The notes beneath the pieces are model-generated. The model had not been told where the DNA came from. It made no database searches and saw only the letters and a program-made list of their open reading frames with translations. A stretch of DNA of 64,000 bases from assembly GCF_002929705.1 (NCBI RefSeq), contig NZ_PJIN01000006.1, forward strand, positions 145,607-209,606. Direction: 5' to 3'. This document shows, in pieces, positions 1-8,382 of this stretch (positions are counted from its first letter, which is position 1; each line of letters begins with the position of its first letter). The position numbers and the translations under genes are program-made. Source of the stretch: Arthrobacter sp. N199823. Lineage in GTDB: Bacteria > Actinomycetota > Actinomycetes > Actinomycetales > Micrococcaceae.

Positions 1-438
1 CTCTTCTTCGCAGGGAAAGCTGGAGTAAGCCAGCTCAGTCATGTCAGCGTTGCTGAACTGACGGGGCACCAACCGGACATCCTGAAGAACTTCTAGCCCA
101 ACATTGAGGATGTAAATCGACGCAATGATCTGTTCACCCTGTGATGCCGACGCTGTGGAGCAGCAAGTCAGCAGCTTCAGTCCATGTCCATCGCCTCTGC
201 CCGGAACCACCAGTGAGCCGTCTGGCATCTGTGCCGGCCTGCGAGGCGTCGACCTCGGACGGGCCGGCATCGGTGCCGACCTAGCGGGCATCGGCGCCGA
301 TGTGGCGAGCAAGAGCCCCGGGAAGCGCTCCGGGAAGTCTGCTCGCCCGGACGCCTTCTGTGCTGTCCACCCCTTTTTCGGCGCGAAGTCGAGGGAAGCT
401 TTACATCGACTGTGTCCAAAAATCTTTCCGTCCTCCAT
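1..438 (-). CDS. Hypothetical protein, 3' end cut off by window edge
   Basis: An open frame on the minus strand runs without a stop from an ATG at 438 to the window edge, giving at least 146 residues. A purine-rich GGAGTGAGG lies 2 nt before the ATG, and a stop sits just upstream at about 453. The first half is rich in Arg, Pro and Ala and holds a short internal duplication (SAPMPAR twice). The second half, from about residue 85, looks like ordinary folded protein (LVVPGRGDGHG, IIASIYILNVGLEVLQD). I do not recognise the family. A competing plus-strand frame (1-96) is similarly GC-rich at third positions, so the strand is not certain. About 200 nt between this gene and the next hold nothing I can identify. 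Confidence 0.4.
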   Translation of the reverse strand, partial: MEDGKIFGHSRCKASLDFAPKKGWTAQKASGRADFPERFPGLLLATSAPMPARSAPMPARPRSTPRRPAQMPDGSLVVPGRGDGHGLKLLTCCSTASASQGEQIIASIYILNVGLEVLQDVRLVPRQFSNADMTELAYSSFPCEEE

Positions 439-635
439 AGCCTCACTCCACTAGAGAAATAACAGTTCACTAGTAGAGCGAGCTCGAGCCGGTACTCATG
501 ACGCGAAGCATCGCACGGAAATTTTCTATGCCGAATTCACAGCGCCAGCTCTGGCGGCTTCCTCGCATCGAAATCTGACACTTGAGGAACTATCACGTGA
601 GGAAACGTGCACCAGCACCTTAGGGATTGAAGTTC

Positions 636-1130
636 CTAGGATTTGAAGTTCTTAGGCCCCTGTAGCGGTTCAAGTTGAGACTTTTTGGTATCTGCCAATC
701 GCACCAAGGTGCCGCTCGGCTCATGGAAGAACGCCAGAACCGTTTCGGCTATGACGCACTTGGTCTGCGTGACCGGATCAAAAATGGCATAGGCAATCGT
801 GAAGCTGGCACCCTTGATTGCGCTGACCCACACCTGAACCACCGCGGCAATATTGCGGTAATTCAGGGGCGCCAAGTATTTGACTCGGTGTTCCACCACG
901 AGCGCCTGTGTGTTCTGAGGAAGGTCAGAAAATATTGGTTGAGCCACCTCGACTCCGGGGAGCCCGGTACCAGCGGGCGGGCCAAACGCGTGAACGCGCG
1001 CCTCCTCCAAAATTCGCAGCACTTCCACATTGTTGATGTGGCCGTAGGCATCCATATCTCCCCAACGCATGGGAACATGCAGCGTCAGCCGCCGTCCGGC
1101 GTCGTGGTTCATCTCAAAATCCGTCACCAT
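636..1130 (-). CDS. Acyl-CoA thioesterase, 4HBT/YbgC-like hotdog fold
   Basis: Probable thioesterase that hydrolyses acyl-CoA (or another acyl thioester) in the cytoplasm. The hallmark is the RWGDMDAYGHINNV segment near residue 25, where the Asp and the GHxNN pattern match the catalytic helix start of the 4-hydroxybenzoyl-CoA thioesterase/FadM family. The length of about 164 residues fits a single hotdog domain. A GTG lies three codons upstream at 1139 but directly abuts the AGGAAG ribosome site, so the ATG at 1130 with a spacing near 9 nt is preferred. It is transcribed divergently from the membrane protein at 1258. The substrate is not determinable. Confidence 0.8.
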   Translation of the reverse strand: MVTDFEMNHDAGRRLTLHVPMRWGDMDAYGHINNVEVLRILEEARVHAFGPPAGTGLPGVEVAQPIFSDLPQNTQALVVEHRVKYLAPLNYRNIAAVVQVWVSAIKGASFTIAYAIFDPVTQTKCVIAETVLAFFHEPSGTLVRLADTKKSQLEPLQGPKNFKS

Positions 1131-1257
1131 TTGTGCCACCTTCCTGGTTTTGGCCTTGCGTCACGATCTTGGATGCGTCGGCGGCCCTGTTCAGATAATA
1201 GTGGGGAATCTGGCGGCCGGACATTCGCGGCAAACAGTCAGAGTGGTTCGGTAACAT

Positions 1258-1722
1258 GTGGCCATGCGCGCTATCCCCTCAACCCGCCGCCGCGTGGAAC
1301 TGGTCCTCGTTCCACTGGTGGCCGCCTTTTGCATGGCCTTCATCATTGGTGCCATCATCATTGATCGCGACGCCGGCCTGTGCCCCACACCGACGTGGAA
1401 AAATCAGCTCACACTCTCCCTTACCGGCGATGTAGACGCCACCGCCGTTACCGCGTGTTCAGGGACGGACTGCGTGCCTTTGCCGCCCACCTTTGCCAAA
1501 AACGCTACCGAGAGCCCCAGCGTATTGACCCCCCAAAAGGATGGAACCTGGCTCTTCGATGTAGCAGGGACTCCGCCCAAATCCGTCAGCTTCCGGGTCT
1601 ACGATCAAAGTTGGAAAGTTGTGGCAGCCCAATCAGCTGCTCTGAACTGGACGCGAGTCTCGGGCAATGAACGCTGCGGCGGACACATGGCACCCATCGG
1701 TGTAGTACTTCACGTTCCTTAG
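1258..1722 (+). CDS. Membrane-anchored hypothetical protein
   Basis: A protein of about 154 residues with a basic N-terminus (STRRR), one hydrophobic helix at about residues 14-35, and then an extracytoplasmic-looking domain. That domain holds three cysteines in a short stretch (CPTPTW, CSGTDC) and one near the C-terminus (ERCGG), which could form disulfides outside the cell. I do not recognise a named family; small single-pass proteins of this layout are common in actinobacteria. An in-frame ATG two codons after the GTG is an equally likely start, and no clear ribosome site separates them. Function unknown. Confidence 0.6.
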   Translation: MAMRAIPSTRRRVELVLVPLVAAFCMAFIIGAIIIDRDAGLCPTPTWKNQLTLSLTGDVDATAVTACSGTDCVPLPPTFAKNATESPSVLTPQKDGTWLFDVAGTPPKSVSFRVYDQSWKVVAAQSAALNWTRVSGNERCGGHMAPIGVVLHVP

Positions 1723-1792
1723 GGCGTTTCCTGAGGCACCTACTTGGAAGGCCTTTCCTTGGGTGACGACCGGCAAGGCCGTTCCTTGGCGC

Positions 1793-2293
1793 CTACCGGT
1801 TCAGGAAGTAGATCAGCACGCCGGCGACCCACGTTCCTGCTGCGAGCGAAGCGAACCCGAACTCCGCCAGTATTCCCAGACCGGTGGCCTTAAGGGCAGC
1901 GACAGACGACGACACAGCGGGCTTGAACTCCCTCTGGCGGGCATATTCCGAGAGGAACAGGCCCACGGCGAACCCCAGCAAGAGTCCTACCACCGGGACT
2001 ACGAAGAAGCCCACCACTCCGAGAAGTAGCCCTATGACTACTGATCGGCCTGGGATGGACCGTTCTTTCATGGCTTTGCCCGTCAGTACGGCACTGGATG
2101 CCATCCCCGAGGCCACGAACACCACACCAATGCCGAAGATGATCCAGCCCAGAGGTCCGCCAACCACAATTGCCCATACCAGAAGGCTCGCAGCAATCAA
2201 CAGACTCCCGGGCAAAACCGGCACAATCACTCCCACTGCACCTACGGCAATGGCCAGTCCGCAAACGATGGTCCAAACGATCTGTGCATCCAT
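1793..2293 (-). CDS. DUF456 family membrane protein
   Basis: A 166-residue integral membrane protein with about four to five hydrophobic segments. The first segment is followed by the pattern VGVIVPVLPGSLLI and the middle carries a glycine-rich GVVGFFVVPVVGLLLG pair, both typical of the DUF456 family. These proteins contain tandem glycine-zipper-like membrane helices; their function is unknown. The gene is convergent with the membrane-anchored gene before it and divergent from the HNH nuclease gene. I see no operon partner. Confidence 0.8.
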   Translation of the reverse strand: MDAQIVWTIVCGLAIAVGAVGVIVPVLPGSLLIAASLLVWAIVVGGPLGWIIFGIGVVFVASGMASSAVLTGKAMKERSIPGRSVVIGLLLGVVGFFVVPVVGLLLGFAVGLFLSEYARQREFKPAVSSSVAALKATGLGILAEFGFASLAAGTWVAGVLIYFLNR

Positions 2294-2393
2294 GCGGCAA
2301 TTCTGCCATCATCTGATTCCGAAGAGAACACTTCTTAGAATGTTTTTGCGAGTACCTATATCATATTCATAACGGCGAGCGTATTATGGAGGT

Positions 2394-4277
2394 ATGAGTA
2401 ATCCGGAGATTGTCCCCGGAGACCGGGGCGACGAAGCCACGCAGGATGTGGTCGTACTCCTTAGCGCTATTACTCTTCCTTCCATTGAACCCTTTGGTAC
2501 TGACAATCTCCTTCTTGCGGACCTGCCCGACTATGTCCCGGCAACCATGCCGGAACCCCAGCCTCAATCAAGGCTGGGATTGGCCCGGGAGAACTACGAT
2601 TCAACCGTTAGTGCCTTGGTGGCCCTCAAACGCCTCGAGGATCGTGTTTCTGCTTGTAAGGCGGCCTTGGTGGCTCGGCTTATGGGAGCAGCCACCGTTG
2701 AGGCTCAGTCGACGTCGCTGGATGCGTGGCAGGCCGGAATCTACGAGTCCAGCGCCCATAGTGAACTCGCGTTGGCCCTACAGATCCCCGAACGCACCGC
2801 CGCAACGTTGGCGCATCATTCCGCCGAACTTGTCAACAACCACCAAGCAGCGTTCCAGCAATTACAAGCGGGCACCATTTCCATCCGCCACGCATGGACC
2901 ATCGTGGACGAAGTGGAAACGTTAATAGAAACGCCCGGCATCACCGCCGCTCAAACTGCAGCATTTGAACAACGTCTATTGCGACTGGCGCCCGGAACCA
3001 CGGCCAACAGTTTTGCACCCAAGGCTCGGAGAGCTAGGGAGGCTACGCATCCAGAGACAATCTGCACTCGCACCAAGGCTGCCCAAGCCCAGCGCGCAAT
3101 GACGCTAGGCCCGGGCAAGGACGGAATGTCGTGGCTGACCCTCCATGTGCCATCGATCGCTGCCGAGGGGATTTGGGTCAAATGCACCAGGACTGCCCGT
3201 ACCATCAAGAATCGGCCCAAAAATGGCGGAGATCCTGATGCGCCGATTGAAAACCGGACGCTGACGCAGCTACGGGTGGATGTCGCCGCGGCTCTTCTGC
3301 TGGGGCAGCAACCACTGCCCGGGTTCACTTCGGACGGAGCCACATCTTCCGCCGATTGGCGAGGAAACGGCTCCGGCTACGCTCAGGGCCGGGTGGATGG
3401 GATTGCCGAGAACACAACTCAGGATTACCTGGACCAGCTCGAAGCACTCCAGTCCAACAAGCTCATTGCCGAGCCGCCGCTTCCGGAGGCTACCGTTCTG
3501 GTCACGGTCCCTTTGCTAGGAATGCTGGATATCACCAAAGAACCTGCGGAACTGGTGGGGTCCAGTACCTGCTCGGGGCCGGTCCCTCTAGACATCGCCC
3601 GAAAGCTCATGCTCAAGACTGGTAGCTTTCTGCGAGTTCTCACCGATCCAGTCACCGGAGAACCTTTGGGTTTGCATCCGGAGAAGTACCAACTGCGGGA
3701 TTCGGACAGGGCAGTATTGCGGGCCCTGACCGGCAGCTGTTATTTCCCGTGTTGCCCCAACCCGGTAATGGATACCGAAACAGATCACCTCAAGTCCTAC
3801 GGCGCCGGCGGACAAACCATCTTGGAGAACCTGCGTCCGGCGTGTAAACGCCACCACGCTCTCCGGCATTTCAAGGACGACAAGGATCGGCACGGAATCT
3901 ATCGCAGCATTCTGGAACCCGATCGGCACAATATACGCCTACGGGGCTGGACTCCCAACCTAGATAACGAAGGGTCAGTCATTTGGACCTCACCCTCAGG
4001 CGCAAAACATCGCGCTCCCGGCAACGATCCCCATCCACCGAGCTATCCAACGTGGCTCGAGAAGCGCCTAGCTGACCCCACAGATCCGCCCCCGTCAGAA
4101 CCAGCGCCAGTCCCAGCACCAAAGTCAGCACCAGACTCAAAGTCAGGGTCACGAGCCACGTCAGACTGGAGCCCCGGGCCCAACCCAGTCGCCGGGAGAC
4201 ACAGGGCGGTAGCGGGAAAACCACAAAGCTTCTTTGAACAGCTGATCGTCAGTTACATCAAGAACCACCGCTGCTGA
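2394..4277 (+). CDS. DUF222 domain-containing HNH endonuclease
   Basis: A 627-residue protein of the DUF222/HNH family, found in many copies in actinobacterial genomes. The DUF222 part covers roughly residues 60-430. A treble-clef HNH nuclease follows at about 445-490, with CYFPCCPNPV, the catalytic-type TDHLKSY, ENLRPACKRHH and a trailing H. The C-terminal ~80 residues are Pro/Ser-rich and probably disordered. The role of these proteins is not settled; nuclease activity is inferred from the intact HNH residues. The GGAGG lies only 1 nt from the ATG, which is closer than usual, so initiation may be unusual or the transcript nearly leaderless (TATATC lies about 30 nt upstream). Confidence 0.88.
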   Translation: MSNPEIVPGDRGDEATQDVVVLLSAITLPSIEPFGTDNLLLADLPDYVPATMPEPQPQSRLGLARENYDSTVSALVALKRLEDRVSACKAALVARLMGAATVEAQSTSLDAWQAGIYESSAHSELALALQIPERTAATLAHHSAELVNNHQAAFQQLQAGTISIRHAWTIVDEVETLIETPGITAAQTAAFEQRLLRLAPGTTANSFAPKARRAREATHPETICTRTKAAQAQRAMTLGPGKDGMSWLTLHVPSIAAEGIWVKCTRTARTIKNRPKNGGDPDAPIENRTLTQLRVDVAAALLLGQQPLPGFTSDGATSSADWRGNGSGYAQGRVDGIAENTTQDYLDQLEALQSNKLIAEPPLPEATVLVTVPLLGMLDITKEPAELVGSSTCSGPVPLDIARKLMLKTGSFLRVLTDPVTGEPLGLHPEKYQLRDSDRAVLRALTGSCYFPCCPNPVMDTETDHLKSYGAGGQTILENLRPACKRHHALRHFKDDKDRHGIYRSILEPDRHNIRLRGWTPNLDNEGSVIWTSPSGAKHRAPGNDPHPPSYPTWLEKRLADPTDPPPSEPAPVPAPKSAPDSKSGSRATSDWSPGPNPVAGRHRAVAGKPQSFFEQLIVSYIKNHRC

Positions 4278-4620
4278 AAGCGCGGCTCTGTCGGAAGGGT
4301 CAAGGATTTAGCTATCGAAAGAACCTCGCACCGACAAATGACAGCACCGATAATGAACGATGCGGAAGAACCGCACGGAAGAGTTGGGGTTGCGTCGGGC
4401 CATGCCGTTGCAGCAGATCAAAGCTCAGCTTCCACGCGAAGATACTCGGTAAGCTACTGCGGCACCCAATTTCCAGCACTAGGCGCTCGTCTTGCAGGTG
4501 GCCGGGCCGTTACCGGCCGGACCGCGGTTCTGCCCTCGCCTCTAGTATCTTCGTACAGGGAGTAAGTTGGTGGCGTTTCACAATGCCCGGGTTGCCCAGC
4601 CCCCGGCCTAGACTTTCACG
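4278..4620. other. Intergenic region, no gene recognised
   Basis: About 340 bases between the HNH nuclease gene and the DUF2079 gene. Short open frames occur on both strands, but none has a ribosome site or a recognisable product. A GC-rich stretch near 4500-4530 contains GGCCG repeats. TAGACT at 4609-4614 lies about 7 nt before the GTG start of the next gene and could be a -10 element giving a leaderless mRNA; I could not find a convincing -35 partner. Confidence 0.35.
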
Positions 4621-6060
4621 GTGAGCACAGTGCAGAAAATCAAAACGCAGGCGCCCGCCCGTTCGGAGACCAAGACCGCCCGGCAGGGTAATTCCCGGCA
4701 GCAGAGCCGATTCGCGGAAGCTGCTAACTCGCCCCTGTCCCTCGCGGGACTGGTGGGCGCAGTGTCTTTCATCGTGTACTCCGCATTTTCGTGGTTGCAG
4801 TGGCAAAGCTTCACCATCCGCTCGTGGGACCTTGGCATTTTCACTCAATTGGCCACGGCCTACGCCGATTTCCGCCCGCCCATTGTGAGCATTAAGGGGG
4901 ATGGCTACAACCTTCTTGGCGACCACTTCCATCCTCTGCTGGTCCTGTTGGCACCGTTCTACCGATTGTTCCCCAGTGCCTACACACTGCTGGTGGTCCA
5001 AAACGTGCTGCTGGCCGCCTCGGTTGTGGTGGTTGCGCATCTGGCGATCAAGCGACTCGGAAAAATCACCGGCGCCTGCCTTGCGGTTGGCTACGCGCTG
5101 AGCTGGGGCCTGCAATCAGCCGTCGACTCCCAGTTCCACGAAATCGCCTTTGCCGTCCCACTGCTGGCACTTGCACTGTCTGCGCTGCTGGAAGAGAAGT
5201 GGCGTTCAGCCTGGATCTGGGCCGCGCTATTGGTCTTCGTCAAAGAGGACCTGGGACTGACGGTTTTTGTCATAGGTCTAGTCATGGCTTGGCGGGCCCG
5301 TACCGCCGCAGGGTTGTGGCTGTCGGTCTGGGGTGTTGGTTGGTTTGTGCTGACAACCAAAGTCATTCTGCCCGCCATGAACCCCGGATCCGAGTGGGCC
5401 TACCAGAGCCAATTGAACATCGCCGGGCTCCTGAGCGACCCCGCGTCCCTCTTCAACCCTGACAAGGTCACCACGGTACTTTTGCTGGTCGCCATCACGG
5501 CCGGGCTGTGCCTCTTCTCGCCGCTGACGTTGATTGTGCTGCCCACACTTGCGTGGCGTTTCCTCTCTGACTTGCCCGTTTATTGGGGTCAGGAATGGCA
5601 GTACAGTGCGGTCCTCATGCCGGTGGTCTTCTGCGCAGCAATCGATGCCCTGTGCCGCAGGAAGGTCCTCTCAGGTCCTCGACTACGACTGCTTTTGGGA
5701 ACCACCGTCATGCTCATCGCAGTGGTTTTGACCAGCCAGTACGCTTTTGAAAAGTTGGCTGACCCTGCCAAGAGTTTCCCGCTCACCACCGTGGCGTCCT
5801 CGCAAAGCGCCCTCGCCGCCGTACCAGACGGCGTCACCGTGGAAACCGATATTTCGCTAATGAGCTACCTTGCGGACCGTACCGAAGTATTTTGGATTGG
5901 CAACAAGAACCCGTCCCCGGAGTATGTCCTCTTCGACGTGTCCGGCCGGCCAGGCCTCGCCCCCAACGCGATTGCTCAAGAAGCCGAGCAACGCTTCCCT
6001 GGCACCCGCTTTGTTACCGTTTACGCCGATGCCCGCTATCAGGTGGCCCGTAAGGAGTAA
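4621..6060 (+). CDS. DUF2079 family polytopic membrane protein
   Basis: A 479-residue membrane protein with about nine to ten hydrophobic segments after a basic, Gln/Arg-rich cytoplasmic N-terminus of about 45 residues. The segment SWDLGIFTQL followed by GDHFHPLLVLLAPFYRLFPS at about 65-120 is characteristic of DUF2079, a family related in layout to GT-C type membrane glycosyltransferases. The acidic residue in WDLG and the DHFHP histidines are the most conserved-looking positions. A glycosyl-transfer role is only an inference from fold similarity. The GTG start has no obvious Shine-Dalgarno, and a possible -10 lies 7 nt upstream, so it may be leaderless. Confidence 0.8.
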   Translation: MSTVQKIKTQAPARSETKTARQGNSRQQSRFAEAANSPLSLAGLVGAVSFIVYSAFSWLQWQSFTIRSWDLGIFTQLATAYADFRPPIVSIKGDGYNLLGDHFHPLLVLLAPFYRLFPSAYTLLVVQNVLLAASVVVVAHLAIKRLGKITGACLAVGYALSWGLQSAVDSQFHEIAFAVPLLALALSALLEEKWRSAWIWAALLVFVKEDLGLTVFVIGLVMAWRARTAAGLWLSVWGVGWFVLTTKVILPAMNPGSEWAYQSQLNIAGLLSDPASLFNPDKVTTVLLLVAITAGLCLFSPLTLIVLPTLAWRFLSDLPVYWGQEWQYSAVLMPVVFCAAIDALCRRKVLSGPRLRLLLGTTVMLIAVVLTSQYAFEKLADPAKSFPLTTVASSQSALAAVPDGVTVETDISLMSYLADRTEVFWIGNKNPSPEYVLFDVSGRPGLAPNAIAQEAEQRFPGTRFVTVYADARYQVARKE

Positions 6061-6075
6061 TTCCTCGCTCTGGGT

Positions 6076-6207
6076 GCGGTGATGGTGGGGTCACGACGGC
6101 GGCCGCGAGGGCCCCAGCGCGAGCTTGCGAGCCCAGCAAGCGGTGATGGTGGGGCCACAACCGCGAGGGCCCCAGCGCGAGCTTGCGAGCCCTGGGAGCG
6201 GTTGGGG
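6076..6207. repeat. Two tandem copies of a GC-rich intergenic repeat
   Basis: The first copy (about 6076-6135) and the second (about 6140-6207) share GCGGTGATGGTGGGG and then CGCGAGGGCCCCAGCGCGAG plus CTTGCGAGCCC. The second copy is flanked by AACCGC and GCGGTT, with CCCAG/CTGGG inside, so it can fold into a stem. A diverged third copy lies at about 17317-17379. The pair sits between the 3' ends of two convergent genes (DUF2079 and heme oxygenase), where it may also act as a bidirectional terminator. Confidence 0.7.
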
Positions 6208-6218
6208 AACGACGTCGG

Positions 6219-6911
6219 CTAAGCAGCCTTACGATCTGCAGCCAAGTCAACAAATACTGCGCGGTTGAGTTCGAAGGAATCCGAGGCGTGGCCCAAGATG
6301 ATGTCCTTCTGCTCTCGAGTGAAATCTGTGGTGTCCATGAGGTCCCGGTAGCTGTCCTTGTAGGGCTTGGACTTCTCAATTTCGGGGAAGGCGTAGAAGT
6401 TCAGGCCCTCGTCGGCAATGCCGTAGTGGCGCTGGACCAGTCGCTGAATGATCTGACCGCCGGAAAGATCGCCCATGTAGCGCACGTAGTGATGGGCCAG
6501 CAGGAATTCAATGGACTCGGCACCCAAGGTGGCCAGCGCGTCTGCGTAGGCGCGGGTGGCGGGCACAATGGCGATGCGGCCATCGGCAAGCTGAGCTTCC
6601 CAGTCGGCCCCGTGATGGTAGGCCATATCGGCTTCCAACGCCGCGACGCGGGCAAGCTTTGGATCAACAAAAGCACCCAACTGGGGGTGATCAACATGTG
6701 CTGCCAAGGCTGTTTCCAGCGCCCGGTAAATGACCAGGCTCTGGTCCAACAGGCTTACCAGTGCGCCCGCATCCAAGGCACCTCCCATCAGCTCTGCCAC
6801 AAAAGAGGAATCCTCGGCTGCCGAGTGGGCCGCAGCGGTATGACTTTTGAGTTCCTCCGACAGGGCGGCCGAGACTTCTGGGGCAACTGACTCAACTGCG
6901 GGTGCTGACAT
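6219..6911 (-). CDS. Heme oxygenase (biliverdin-forming)
   Basis: Cleaves heme to biliverdin, carbon monoxide and iron, usually to release iron from host or environmental heme. The 230-residue protein matches the HmuO/HO-1 family. His29 in the AAAHSAAEDSSF context fits the proximal heme ligand. YMGDLSGGQIIQ at about 145-156 is the distal-helix glycine motif with the conserved Asp (D148). Length is normal. An iron box resembling the DtxR/IdeR site lies just upstream (6926-6944), so transcription should rise under iron limitation. No heme uptake genes lie next to it in this window. Confidence 0.93.
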   Translation of the reverse strand: MSAPAVESVAPEVSAALSEELKSHTAAAHSAAEDSSFVAELMGGALDAGALVSLLDQSLVIYRALETALAAHVDHPQLGAFVDPKLARVAALEADMAYHHGADWEAQLADGRIAIVPATRAYADALATLGAESIEFLLAHHYVRYMGDLSGGQIIQRLVQRHYGIADEGLNFYAFPEIEKSKPYKDSYRDLMDTTDFTREQKDIILGHASDSFELNRAVFVDLAADRKAA

Positions 6912-6925
6912 GATGAACTCCGTAA

Positions 6926-6944
6926 TTAGGTAAAGGTAACCTTA
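6926..6944. promoter_or_regulatory. DtxR/IdeR iron box upstream of heme oxygenase
   Basis: TTAGGTAAAGGTAACCTTA is a 19-bp imperfect palindrome, 15 nt before the heme oxygenase ATG. It fits the established DtxR/IdeR consensus TWAGGTTAGSCTAACCTWA at most positions, including both outer half-sites. Iron-loaded repressor bound here would block transcription of the gene. Binding is inferred from the match, not shown. Confidence 0.8.
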
Positions 6945-7020
6945 GCTAATCAAGTTGGTGACAACCTGTCAAGATCTTAACGACACTGTGTCACCCGATG
7001 AATTCACATTGATACTTTCC

Positions 7021-8295
7021 CTAATCGACACCCTTGATCTTGACAACAAACACGGCACCCAGCAGGCCGATGACGGCTGCCGTCACATAGAGCGTCACAT
7101 AACCACCCAGAATGGTGACGAGCGGCCAGGCAATAATCGGGGCAATAACCTGCGGGAGGGAGTTGGCCACATTGATCACACCCATGTCCTTACCGCGGCT
7201 GGCGGACGACGGCAGGACCTGCGTGAGCAGTGCAAAGTCCACTGCCAAGTACACGCCGTAACCAATGCCCAGAACCGCTGCCCCGGCCAGGGCGCCAATC
7301 CACGTAGGGAAGAAGGCCAGAATCAGTGCGGCCAGGGCAATAATTGCCGAGGAAGCAATAACAAAAGGCTTTCGCCGGCCTACCTTGTCCGTCCAGCGCC
7401 CACCAATAACGGCGGTAATCAGCGTCAAGATCGCGTAAATTCCAGTCAGAACCAAGACACCGAAGGCCGGGTCCTCGTGGTGGACGGCGTCCGTGAGGAA
7501 AAATAGCAGGTACAACGTGACAAGGTGGTTGCCCACATTGACGAGGAAGCGGGTGATCCAGGCCCACGCAAAATCTGGGTACTTCCGGGGCGAGATCCAG
7601 AACCCAGACACGAAGTTCAACCACGTGAACGGGACCTTGTCCTTGGCGTCCAGCACGGGGTCACTGGCAAAAAATAAGTACGGGACCATACCCACCACCA
7701 AGCCCACGGCACAGATGATGAAGCCCAACGAGAAGTTCCCGGCAACCACGGCACCAATGGCCGCACCCATGAGAATGCCCAGCACGGTTCCCATAGACGC
7801 CATGCCGCCAATACTGCCGCGTTGGCGCACAGGAACCTGATCAGGGATGGCAGCGGTGGTGGCTGCGAGCGCCCCGTTGCAACCCAATTGCACTAGGCAC
7901 CAGAGCAGCATCATGGCAGCTACGCTGGGTGCCCCAGCCAATCCCACGAGGCCGATGGTACCCAGCAGCGCACCAATGAATACCCATGGGACGCGCCGGC
8001 CAAAGCGTGAAGTGGTCCTGTCGCTAAACGCACCGAAAAGTGGGTTCGCCACCAAGGAAACAGCGGCTCCAGCACCCGTCACCAGGGCCAGAATGCCTTC
8101 TTTTTCCTCGGGGCTGAAGTGCATGGCCTGCTGGCCAAGCAGGACCTGGATGGGGCCGAAGAACGCGGCGTTGATGCCAACGTTAACCAGCACAATCGAC
8201 GCGGTCCAGCGGTGGCGCACATTGACAGTTGGCTCAGCCAACGCCAAGCCCCCCGGGGCTGGTGTTAGGCCCGTATTGGCATCGTTGAAACTCAC
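7021..8295 (-). CDS. MFS transporter, GPH/sugar-type
   Basis: A 424-residue major facilitator protein with twelve predicted membrane helices. The loop between helices 2 and 3 holds GAFSDRTTSRFGRRVPW, the classic MFS motif, and its repeat in the second half is GGRWTDKVGRRKPF. The arrangement resembles glycoside-pentoside-hexuronide or SLC45-type sugar carriers, but the substrate cannot be read from sequence. An in-frame ATG 28 codons upstream exists, but GGAGGG lies about 8 nt before the GTG at 8295, which gives the better start. It lies 87 nt downstream of the Gfo/Idh/MocA gene on the same strand, so the pair may form a sugar or polyol uptake and oxidation operon. Confidence 0.82.
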   Translation of the reverse strand: MSFNDANTGLTPAPGGLALAEPTVNVRHRWTASIVLVNVGINAAFFGPIQVLLGQQAMHFSPEEKEGILALVTGAGAAVSLVANPLFGAFSDRTTSRFGRRVPWVFIGALLGTIGLVGLAGAPSVAAMMLLWCLVQLGCNGALAATTAAIPDQVPVRQRGSIGGMASMGTVLGILMGAAIGAVVAGNFSLGFIICAVGLVVGMVPYLFFASDPVLDAKDKVPFTWLNFVSGFWISPRKYPDFAWAWITRFLVNVGNHLVTLYLLFFLTDAVHHEDPAFGVLVLTGIYAILTLITAVIGGRWTDKVGRRKPFVIASSAIIALAALILAFFPTWIGALAGAAVLGIGYGVYLAVDFALLTQVLPSSASRGKDMGVINVANSLPQVIAPIIAWPLVTILGGYVTLYVTAAVIGLLGAVFVVKIKGVD

Positions 8296-8382
8296 AATCG
8301 AGCCACCCTCCCAGTAGTGCTGATCATTGTTACCCAAAATTCCTGTGCCCCAGCCTACGTGCCAACGTTGACGCCGCACCCA

